A stretch of DNA of 64,000 nt, taken from NCBI RefSeq assembly GCF_945952055.1, contig NZ_CAMFHB010000035.1:1-64000 (forward strand), in the 5' to 3' direction. This DNA comes from an uncultured Alsobacter sp. (lineage in GTDB: Bacteria > Pseudomonadota > Alphaproteobacteria > Rhizobiales > Beijerinckiaceae). The notes beneath the pieces were generated by a model. It searched no databases. It had not been told where the DNA came from and worked only from the letters and a program-made list of their open reading frames with translations. Shown piece after piece: positions 40,615-48,810 of the stretch. The first letter of the stretch is position 1; every line of letters starts with the position of its first letter. A program made the position numbers and the translations under genes.

Positions 40615-40872
40615 TTGCAGCCCATCACCGCCAACGAACTCACCTCCGGGACGCTCGGGCGAGCCCTTGAGATGCGAGCCACGACCACCCGTGGCCCCGT
40701 CTCGAAAGAGTTCATCGCTGGGGCTCTCGCCCTGCTCCGCGTCAAGCCCGACGCGCTCGCGGAAAACCTCTTCGCCGCCGGCCTCTGCGCCGAAGCGGAC
40801 GTCCCCGTCGACTTCGGCAAGACCGAACGGAGCGGTGACTTCACCATCATCACGAGCCGCAACCACCGCTGA
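40615..40872 (+). CDS. hypothetical protein
   Basis: 85 aa, TTG start after a GGAGG-like RBS. Confidence 0.55.
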   Translation: MQPITANELTSGTLGRALEMRATTTRGPVSKEFIAGALALLRVKPDALAENLFAAGLCAEADVPVDFGKTERSGDFTIITSRNHR

Positions 40873-40883
40873 AGGAACACAAC

Positions 40884-41276
40884 ATGACCACCCTCGAAAT
40901 CACCGCCAACAACGCCGCCCGCGTCGGCGCGGCCATCGCCCTCGCCGCCAAGCAGGGGCACGCCCTTTCCCCCGAACTCATGAGCGGCCTTTCCGCCGGA
41001 GCCGAGCACTCCCCCGGCTTCACGGCCGAGCAAATCGTCGACTTCGGTCTCGACTTCCAGCGTGGCGTCCTCGAAACCCGAACGCGCCTCTGCGACGTCG
41101 GCGCTGTCGCCCTCGCCGCCGGACGGTTCGACGAATTCAAGGTGCTGCTCGGCAAGGGCGTCGCCATCGAGGTGATCGAGACGGTGTTCGCGATCTACAG
41201 CGCGCCGAAGGCGGCCGGTCAGGGCACGAGCCCGCAGACCGGATGGCCTTCCTTCGGCGACCGCCGCCAGCACTGA
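40884..41276 (+). CDS. hypothetical protein
   Basis: 130 aa ORF with upstream GAAGGA. Confidence 0.65.
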   Translation: MTTLEITANNAARVGAAIALAAKQGHALSPELMSGLSAGAEHSPGFTAEQIVDFGLDFQRGVLETRTRLCDVGAVALAAGRFDEFKVLLGKGVAIEVIETVFAIYSAPKAAGQGTSPQTGWPSFGDRRQH

Positions 41277-41337
41277 CCTCCACCGCCGTCCGCCTCGCGG
41301 GCGGCGGTCCCCCTGTCTCACCGAATGGAGAACGCAC

Positions 41338-41724
41338 ATGATCGACGACATGTGGACAGACGAGAGGCTCGCGCAGGTGGCGGCGATGACGCCGACCGAT
41401 CGCGCTCACGAATTCGATGCGAGGGTCGCGGCGGGCCACCGACTGGCCGAGGTTCGGCTCGCCTTCAACACGCCGAGGTTGAACGCGGCCGAGATCCGGG
41501 AGGCGTTCATCACCGGGGCGGTGGGCTTTGAGGCGTTCGAGGCGCACGACATCTTCCCGCTCCTCGCCGCTCCGGCCACGGACGCCCTTCCCCGCCCCGT
41601 TCCCCCTGCTCCTCCCCCGCCGTCCCCCGCCGAGCGCGACGACGGGGCCGACGGACGCGACGCGTGGGCGCGGGCCGTCGAGCGCATCAACGCCCGGCTG
41701 GCGCAGCCGCAGAGCGGGCCCTGA
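41338..41724 (+). CDS. hypothetical protein with Pro-rich C-terminus
   Basis: 128 aa ORF: MIDDMWTDERLAQVAAMTPTDRAHEFDARVAAGHRLAEVRLAF. Confidence 0.6.
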   Translation: MIDDMWTDERLAQVAAMTPTDRAHEFDARVAAGHRLAEVRLAFNTPRLNAAEIREAFITGAVGFEAFEAHDIFPLLAAPATDALPRPVPPAPPPPSPAERDDGADGRDAWARAVERINARLAQPQSGP

Positions 41725-41911
41725 GGCAGGCTGGGGGTCTCGGCGGGTAGCCCCGTAGCGGGCCGAGTGCTCGAGGCCCCTCACTCACGCCCCCTCAGCG
41801 ACGGCGGGGCGGCCGGAGGGGGAGGCCCCCGGAAGTGGACGGGTCCTCCCGGCGGTCTCGGTCGGGTGCGGGCGTAGGCGGCCGCAGTTTTCGAGCGTTT
41901 TTGGGGAAATG

Positions 41912-41925
41912 AAAACCGCGGTTTT
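41912..41925. repeat. perfect palindrome AAAACCGCGGTTTT
   Basis: In a locally AT-rich stretch upstream of the tape-measure-like gene. Confidence 0.6.
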
Positions 41926-42008
41926 ATTCAGCGAGATCGACGCTCGTCATCAGCAAAAACAGCGACTTAGCGTCCCCAAATGGCAACTTCGGAAAGGACA
42001 GGAACACC

Positions 42009-44474
42009 GTGACGAAGATTATTGAAGCACAGGCGATCATCTCCGCGAAGGACAACACGGGCGGGGCGTTTGCCGCCGTCTCGAAGAAGCTGACGGACAT
42101 CTCCAGAGCGGGGAAAGTCGTCGGCGAGAGCATGTCCGGGATGGGTCGGCAGATTGGTCTCATGCAGGACAAGCTTGCGAAGATCCAAAACTTCAGGGCG
42201 ATGCACACCGGCCTCGTCGAGGCTCGGACGAAGTTCCGGGACGCGCAGCGCGAGGTCGAGCGGCTCGGGCGGGCGGTCGGGGAGGCCGCGAAGCCGAGCC
42301 GGGATCTGGCTCGCGCCTATGAACAGGCGCAGCGCGCGGTCAAGGGAGCATCGCAGGCGTTCAAGCAACAGGCCGAGGCGGTCTCGGCGGCGAAGCGCGA
42401 ACTCGGGTCTGCCGGGGTCCCGATCAATCGTCTCGCGAGCGCGCAGGATCACCTCCGCAAGTCGATCGACAGCGCGAATGCGAGCCTCGCGAGGCAGGCG
42501 TCCTACCGGCGGCTCATTCAGGCTTCGCCCGACGTCCGCTCGCCCGTCGCGACCCGCGCCGGCGTCGGCTCCGGGGCGGGTGACCTCGTCGGCGGCGTCG
42601 CCGGAGTGGTCGGAGCCGGCAAGCTCGGTCAGGTCGCCGGGAGGGCCGTCGAGGGCTGGACGACGATGGACGAGGCGCTTCGGCGTCAACAGGCCATCAT
42701 GTCGATCTCGCCCGAGACGCAGGGCCCGCTTAAGGCGCAAGCGTTCCGGATCGGTCAGGACACGCGGTTTACGAACCCTGACGTGGTCCGGGCGCAGACC
42801 ACGATCTCGACCCGTCTCCCGAAAGAAGCGCAGACCGTCGGCGTCGTCTCGGGGATCACCGAGGCCGCGCGCGACTACGCCCTCGCGATGGGCACGACGA
42901 TGGACGAGGGAGCCGAGGCGATCATCGCCCGGATGCTCGCTCGTCGGATGGACATGAGCACGCCCGAGGCGGCCGGCGCGAGCGCGCGGCACGCCGCGAA
43001 CCGGCTCGTCCAGCGCGCGAAGATCTCGGGCGCGAAGCACGACGACCTGATGGGCTCGACGAAGTTCGGCGCGGCCCCGGGGCAGGTCGCCGGGTTCTCG
43101 GAAGAGTTTCAGGACGCGTTCGAGGCGCAACTTCAGCGTATCGGTTACGAGGGCTCGATGACCGGCAACTTCGCCCGGGCAGCGGCCATGAAGCTTTCGA
43201 CGCCGACGACGAAGGGGCTCGCGGCCATCGCGGCGAGCGGCCTTCGGTACGACGACTACGTCAAGCCGGGGACGAACTTCTCGGCCGGCGGCCTCTCCGA
43301 CATGCTGAAACTCAAGTTCGGCCGAGCGATCTCGGGCGATCAGATCTCGAAGCTGAACGAGATCTTCGACGACGAGACCGTCACGGGCGACCGGGGCGAG
43401 TTCGTCTCGCGGGTCTCGGGCGTCCTCGGGGAGAGCTTCGCCCGGAAGACCAAAAGCGGGAAGGTGAACGCGCAGGACGCGGAGCGGATCGCGAAGACCG
43501 CCGACCAGTTCTACACCCTCAACGCGCAGGGCGTTCAATCCGAGCGCCTGATGGCCGACCTCGTCAAGCAGGGGCTCTCGCCGGCCGTCGCTCGATACCT
43601 CTTCGGGCAAGAGCACGGCGGTCGAGCGCAGTCGCTCAATTACGAGCAACTGCTCCGCGACCAGCAGACGATGAAGGACACGCCGGGGAACCGGGCCGCG
43701 AAGATCGGCGAGGACATCAACGCGGGTGCCTATGGCGCTTATCAGCGGATGATCGGCTCGATCGAGACCTTCACGACCCGGCTCGGCGAGGCGAACGACC
43801 GGATCATGACCGTCGGCTTCGACAAGCTCGGGAACGCGATCGACGCGATCTCGAACCTGCCGAACCCGATCGTCGCGTTCGGAACGGCGGTCACGGCGGC
43901 AACCGGCGGCCTCGTGGCTCTGGCGGGAGCCTCCCGGATCGCGGCCTTCGCGGGGATCCCGGGCGCGGCCACGGTCGGAGCGGCGGCCGGCGGCATCCTC
44001 GCGTTCGGCGGCCGAGTGGTTGGTGCGCTCGTCCCGCCCCTCGGGGCGGCGGCGACCGGCTACTACCTCGGGAACAAGGCCGGCGAGGGTCTCTCGGTCG
44101 TCGGCGAGGCCGCTGCCGGGAAGCACTGGACGCCGAAGGGCGACGCCGAGCGCGCCGACCTGAAGGAGCGGGCCGCGAAGCTCGAAATGATGATCAAGAA
44201 CACCGAGGAGCGGTCGAAGCTCCCGGACGTGGCGGCGGTCGTCACCGGGCCGATGAGGTCGGAGCTTCAGGACATCCGGAACCGCCTCAATTCCGAGGTG
44301 AAGGTGCAGGGGACCGCCGAAGTGAAGGTGACGATCGAGCCCTCGGGAGCCTTGAGCGATCTCCTCAAGCGGGCCGAGAGCGCCGGGAAGATGGCGATCT
44401 CAAACGGTCCCGGGTCGAACGGGACGACGATGCCCGAGGCCGCCCCTCCGCGTCGGGGACGTGGGGACCTCTGA
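42009..44474 (+). CDS. phage tail tape-measure-like protein
   Basis: 821 aa; N-terminal coiled coil (AKDNTGGAFAAVSKKLTDIS...), central TMP-like region, hydrophobic Gly/Ala-rich segment near residues 640-700. Confidence 0.85.
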   Translation: MTKIIEAQAIISAKDNTGGAFAAVSKKLTDISRAGKVVGESMSGMGRQIGLMQDKLAKIQNFRAMHTGLVEARTKFRDAQREVERLGRAVGEAAKPSRDLARAYEQAQRAVKGASQAFKQQAEAVSAAKRELGSAGVPINRLASAQDHLRKSIDSANASLARQASYRRLIQASPDVRSPVATRAGVGSGAGDLVGGVAGVVGAGKLGQVAGRAVEGWTTMDEALRRQQAIMSISPETQGPLKAQAFRIGQDTRFTNPDVVRAQTTISTRLPKEAQTVGVVSGITEAARDYALAMGTTMDEGAEAIIARMLARRMDMSTPEAAGASARHAANRLVQRAKISGAKHDDLMGSTKFGAAPGQVAGFSEEFQDAFEAQLQRIGYEGSMTGNFARAAAMKLSTPTTKGLAAIAASGLRYDDYVKPGTNFSAGGLSDMLKLKFGRAISGDQISKLNEIFDDETVTGDRGEFVSRVSGVLGESFARKTKSGKVNAQDAERIAKTADQFYTLNAQGVQSERLMADLVKQGLSPAVARYLFGQEHGGRAQSLNYEQLLRDQQTMKDTPGNRAAKIGEDINAGAYGAYQRMIGSIETFTTRLGEANDRIMTVGFDKLGNAIDAISNLPNPIVAFGTAVTAATGGLVALAGASRIAAFAGIPGAATVGAAAGGILAFGGRVVGALVPPLGAAATGYYLGNKAGEGLSVVGEAAAGKHWTPKGDAERADLKERAAKLEMMIKNTEERSKLPDVAAVVTGPMRSELQDIRNRLNSEVKVQGTAEVKVTIEPSGALSDLLKRAESAGKMAISNGPGSNGTTMPEAAPPRRGRGDL

Positions 44475-44623
44475 CCCCTGCTCCCGGATAGCCCCGCGCC
44501 TTCGCAGGCGCGGGCGCTGGCGGGCTCGGACAGTGCCTCGGCTACTCGGGTGGCGGATCGCCCACGCGGCCCCCACGGGCCTCCGTTGCGAGAGGCGTTT
44601 AAGCAGAACCGGGATCACCGCCG

Positions 44624-44979
44624 AGATCGACGAAAACCTGATCCGCCGGAGCCTCTCCCCCGCCATCCGCTCGCGCCTGACGGACGAGCGGAAGGCGATC
44701 TTCGAGGAGGAGCATCCGGAGACGAAGCACGGTGGGGATCGGCGTTCAAGTGCTCAAGTTGAGCACTTGAACGTGACGGACCGCTTCACTCGCGAGGTCT
44801 CGCGCCGGACCGGCCGGTCGGAGCAGAGCGTCCGCCGCGACGCCCAGCGCGGGAAGATCCTCGGCCCCGCTCTCCTCGACCGGGTCGCCGGGACGAGCCT
44901 CGACAAGGGCTCGAAGCTCGACGCCCTCGCGAAGCTCCCGGAGCCCGAGTGGAAGGCTACTGTGTTGCTCGAAACTTGA
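44624..44979 (+). pseudogene. ParB/RepB-like fragment lacking the N-terminal nuclease-like domain
   Basis: AEIDENLIRRSLSPAIRSRLTDERKAIFEEEHPETKHGGDRRSSAQVEHLNVTDRFTREVSRRTGRSEQSVRRDAQRG; ORF extends to 44461 without ParB-N sequence. Confidence 0.7.
44743..44773. repeat. 31-bp palindrome (15-bp perfect arms, 1-nt centre)
   Basis: CGTTCAAGTGCTCAA-G-TTGAGCACTTGAACG. Confidence 0.9.
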
Positions 44980-45105
44980 GGTCGCGCCATGTTCCCGCAG
45001 GACTTGCTCGTTCCGTCGATGGTCGCGCACTGATTTGGAAGACTTTCAGGGGACAGGTCTCGATCAAGGGCCTCGGGGTTTGCCCGGCAACTTAAAGGGT
45101 GGGGA

Positions 45106-45351
45106 ATGACCGACGAACTCGATCCTCTCGACGAACTCCTCGACCTGATCTCTCCGCGCTTCCGGGTGGCGCACGTAGGCTACGAGTGGCACGTCGTGCT
45201 CCACACGCCCGCCTCTCACATTCCGCCGACCCGGCCGGAATTCGACACAGTCGTCCAGAGCTTCCCGCACCCGGATGGCAAGCCGGAGGGCGAGGCGAAG
45301 TCGAAGGCGATCCGCCTCGCCCGGGCGTTGAACGCCGTCTTGCGAATGTAG
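45106..45351 (+). CDS. hypothetical protein
   Basis: 81 aa ORF. Confidence 0.55.
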   Translation: MTDELDPLDELLDLISPRFRVAHVGYEWHVVLHTPASHIPPTRPEFDTVVQSFPHPDGKPEGEAKSKAIRLARALNAVLRM

Positions 45352-45413
45352 ACGGGGGGAGGCTTTGGGCCTACCCGCTCCACTTCACACCCTTCATTGG
45401 GGAGCCACCCATC

Positions 45414-45869
45414 ATGAAGCTCGACAAGGCCGTCGCCGCTCTTGAGGTCGCCGGAGCCCGCAAGCGGGTCCGCGCGGCCGAGGCGGAGGCGCGAGCGACG
45501 AAGCTCTCGGCGAGGCTCCGACTGTCCCGGCAGCGCGAGGCTCCCCGCCGCCGCTACCTCGCCCCCGACGTGATCCGCGCGGCGATGCTTGCCGGTGAGG
45601 GACGCTCTGCCGCCGAGATCGCGACGGAGCTTGGCGGCACCACCGCCCGCAGGGTCGCGGCCCTCTGCCACAAGCACGGCATCCGGCTCGTGCCGAAGCG
45701 CAATAGCGAGGCGTGTGTCCGCGTCGTCATTCCCCGGTCTTCCCTCGACGCCCTCGCCCGGATCTCCGTCGATCGAGACGAGACACCGGAAATCGTCATG
45801 GCCTCCGCGCTGGCCGCTCTCGCGGCCGAGCCGACCGTGCTCGCGAACCTGCTCGACGACGACGCATGA
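45414..45869 (+). CDS. hypothetical protein with HTH-like region
   Basis: LAPDVIRAAMLAGEGRSAAEIATELGGTTARRVAALCHKHGIRLVPKRN. Confidence 0.65.
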   Translation: MKLDKAVAALEVAGARKRVRAAEAEARATKLSARLRLSRQREAPRRRYLAPDVIRAAMLAGEGRSAAEIATELGGTTARRVAALCHKHGIRLVPKRNSEACVRVVIPRSSLDALARISVDRDETPEIVMASALAALAAEPTVLANLLDDDA

Positions 45870-46003
45870 CATTCTGGGGGGAACGCGGTCCTCGGACCCG
45901 AAATCCCCCAGTATTCCCCCACCTGAAATCCCCCGAAATCTCCATATTGCGCAACGGCTGCGCTCACTCGATGCTTTGGATCGTCTCGAACAGGAGCGAT
46001 CCC

Positions 46004-46264
46004 ATGTCATTCATCTCCGCGATCTCCACCTTCTACCTTTCCGAGCGCCGCGACGCCCGCCTCCGGGACGATCCCAACGCCACGCACGAACAGGTCCACG
46101 CCGCGATCGACGCCTCGCGGGCGGCGATCGACGCCGTGGCCTCGATCGTCCCCCGATCGCCCGAGGAGCGTGACGCCGCTCTCGGGCTCTTGCAGGACCT
46201 CACGGCGGCCGGGGAGTGGCAGCAGCAGGGGGCGAGGATCAGGGCGAACCTGTCGGGGCGGTGA
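46004..46264 (+). CDS. hypothetical protein
   Basis: 86 aa ORF MSFISAISTFYLSERRDARLRDDPN. Confidence 0.55.
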   Translation: MSFISAISTFYLSERRDARLRDDPNATHEQVHAAIDASRAAIDAVASIVPRSPEERDAALGLLQDLTAAGEWQQQGARIRANLSGR

Positions 46265-47054
46265 GAGCGTCCCACTCCGCGTCGGCGAACAGCGCGAACC
46301 GCAGGAGTTGAACTCGGCAGGTATCGGCCTCGGCGTCGGTGATCGCGGTGGCGCGTCCGTGCCCCGCCTCGTCGCGCCAGACCGCAAGCAGGCCGACGAA
46401 GCTTTCGAGAGGCTCGCGCAGACTGCCCTTGAGGCGGGAGCCGATGAGGTCGGTCATCTTCTTCCGCCCCTGCGCCGAGCGGTAGTCCCGCAGGACCGCG
46501 TCCTCGTCCCCCGTCTTCGCGATTGCCAGCGCGAGGAGGATCGCCTCCGCCGCCGCCCCGCACATGACGCAGGCCGCGAGGTATCTCCCGGCGCGGTAGC
46601 ACCCGATCGCCTCCTCGGCCCGTTGCATGAAGCCGGGGCCGAACCGCCGGCCGGGACCCGCGATCACGTCCATGAACCGGGAGGGGTCTCGCGGAACGCT
46701 CTCCGGGCGAGCCGCGATCCACTTGCGGCCGAGGGCCGTCAGGGCGAAGCCGCCGTCTATCGTCCCCCCTATGCGCCCGCCGTCGACGATGACGGGGCCG
46801 GGTCTAAGGACGCCCATTCGGCATAGCTCGGCGACCGCGTCGGCGACGCTGATCAGGTAGGGGCGTTGGCGATCCGTGTCGTCGTGCCAATTCCCCACCC
46901 CTCCCCCTGATCGCCAGAGAGCATCGGCGACGCTGGGGATGAAAAGGTCGAAGCCTTGATCGCCCTGAGGGCGGCGCAGGGCATAGGGGTCGGGCGCGCT
47001 CTTCAACCTCTCGCAGACGAAGTCGAAGGCGACGTCGAAGTCGACAGTGTCCAT
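46239..47054 (-). CDS. hypothetical protein with HEPN-like C-terminal domain
   Basis: Helical region GCYRAGRYLAACVMCGAAAEAILLALAIAKTG followed by LLAVWRDEAGHGRA (R-x4-H); opposite strand to the rest of the element, at its distal end. Confidence 0.65.
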   Translation of the reverse strand: MDTVDFDVAFDFVCERLKSAPDPYALRRPQGDQGFDLFIPSVADALWRSGGGVGNWHDDTDRQRPYLISVADAVAELCRMGVLRPGPVIVDGGRIGGTIDGGFALTALGRKWIAARPESVPRDPSRFMDVIAGPGRRFGPGFMQRAEEAIGCYRAGRYLAACVMCGAAAEAILLALAIAKTGDEDAVLRDYRSAQGRKKMTDLIGSRLKGSLREPLESFVGLLAVWRDEAGHGRATAITDAEADTCRVQLLRFALFADAEWDALTAPTGSP

Positions 47055-47194
47055 TCCGTCTCCTTGGGTTGGTGGCCGAAGGTATGCCGCTCGGGCGGGC
47101 GTAGGAAAGCGCCCCCGCGCCCGGGGTAGGACGAGCGCGGGGGGCTCCCGCTGCTCCCGAAGGGGTCGATCCGGGAGACGCGAGCTTGTGCAGT

Positions 47195-47219
47195 TGTTGC
47201 GACGGCGTTGCGACGGGGG
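47195..47219 (+). repeat. right integrase arm-type repeats
   Basis: TGTTGCGACGGCGTTGCGACGGGGG; same 11-bp-spaced GTTGCGAC pair as the left end. Confidence 0.7.
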
Positions 47220-47288
47220 CGTTGCTCGGCGGCAACATCGGGACGATCGCACTGCAATGATTGGGAAATTTCTGACGTCGCCAAAGGC

Positions 47289-47295
47289 GCATCCA
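47289..47295. repeat. attR core GCATCCA
   Basis: Identical to attL core; lies at the break in the glycosyltransferase gene. Confidence 0.8.
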
Positions 47296-48690
47296 GCCCT
47301 TCATCCACCGCACGCGCTGCGGAAACCATCGCCGCAGGGTCGCGGGCGCCTCCTCCAGCGTGGTCGACGCCAGCATCGCGGTCCGGAACCCGCGCCGCGC
47401 CAGGCGGAGCCCGACGTCGGCGTCCTCCGTCACGTTCCAGGCGTCCCAGCCGCCCGCGGTGATCAGGGCCCGGCGCCGGAAGTGATTGGAGGTGCCGCCG
47501 AGCGGAACGGGCACCGCGAGCCGTGTCATCCCCGGCAGGGTCACGTCGAAAAGCATCGCGTATTCGAGGCGGAACAGGCGCGCCAGCCATCCGTCGCCGC
47601 CATTGTGGATGGCCAGCGAGGCCTGCAGGCAGCCGACGTCCTCGCCCAGCCGGGCGAAGGTGGCGGCTGAAAGCCGCAACTGCGCCGGCTCGGGGCGGTC
47701 CTCGGCGTCGTAGACGACGAGCAGGTCCCCACGCGTCAACGCGAGGCCGATGTTCAGGGCCCGGGGCTTCGTCCGCGGAGTGCCGTCCGGGCACGTCACG
47801 GTGCGCATGCCCGTCGGCAGGAGGAGGCGCGACAGGGACGCCCGGGTCAGCCGGTCTCCCGCCTCGACGAGAAGCAGGATCTCCAGGCGGGCCCGCGGAT
47901 AGTCCAGCCGCGCCAGGGCCGCGACCAACCCGCGCACGACCGCGTCCCCCTCGCGGTAGAGCGGCACGAGCACGGTGTAGGTGGGAACAGGGCGGTCGTG
48001 CGGCGCCGTGGCCCGATCGCGCACCCGTGGCTCGCCGGCCGCGGCCAGGCGCAGCGACATCGCCGACAGGAACAGAAGACCGAGGACGGCCTGCAGGATG
48101 GCGAGCGCCGCGCCGGGGTCGATGGCCGACCCCGCGGCCGACAGCGCGACGCAGGCGAGGCCGGTCCGGGCCTCGCGCGCGGTCGCCTCGCTCCTGTACG
48201 ACGCGCTGCCCGATGCCTCCGGCAGGCCGTCCGCGCCGTGGCTCGCCACGGCAGCGGCCGACCCCGCCAGCACGGCCGCCTCGAGGCGCCCGGGCGTGGT
48301 GACCGCGAAGTCCCGCGGCGCGCGCCCGGCCAGGGAGAGACCGATGAGCACCCTGATCGCCGCGGCGCGGGGCGCCACCACGACGCGATGGCCCAGGCCG
48401 GGCACCGCCCGCGCATGGCCGGTGGCGATGATGACCGGCACGTCGGCGGCCTCGCAGACGACCCTCGGCGTCGCCACGAACGGAAACCCGCACTCGCCGG
48501 CAAGGGCACGGTAGAAACCGTCCTCCGAGATCGCGCCGGACGCGATGAGGACCCTCTCGGTGCTGGCGCCCGTCTTGCGCGCCTCGATGGCCGCGCCGGC
48601 CAGTTGCAGGGCCGAGACGCCGTGGCCCATGAGGAACATCAGGTCTCGCGCGTGCAGGCGATGGGGATCGGGATCGGGATCGTGGATCAT
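47290..48690 (-). pseudogene. N-terminal fragment of family 2 glycosyltransferase split by the element
   Basis: YTVLVPLYREGDAVV, LLVVYDAEDRPEP, NVTEDADVGLRLARRG, QRVRWMKGWM; then reads into element sequence. Confidence 0.88.
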
Positions 48691-48810
48691 CGGCGCCTCC
48701 GATCTCCCTCGGGACTTCCCGTCGCGACCGCGACGGTGCTACGCAGGAGAGGACGCGAGTCAGTGAAGGACGGATGTCGCGCCGGTGCCACGGAGCCGCA
48801 GTTGAACTCG

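Larger units (their letters stand above)
35424..47295. mobile_element. ~11.9-kb integrative element (candidate phage satellite or reduced prophage) in a glycosyltransferase gene
   Basis: Tyrosine integrase at one end, split host gene in matching frame, duplicated core, matching arm repeats at both ends, run of mostly hypothetical genes, phage-type Rep and tape-measure proteins. Confidence 0.92.

Noticed and set aside
44743-44773. Canonical parS site
   Set aside because: Sequence does not match TGTTTCACGTGAAACA.
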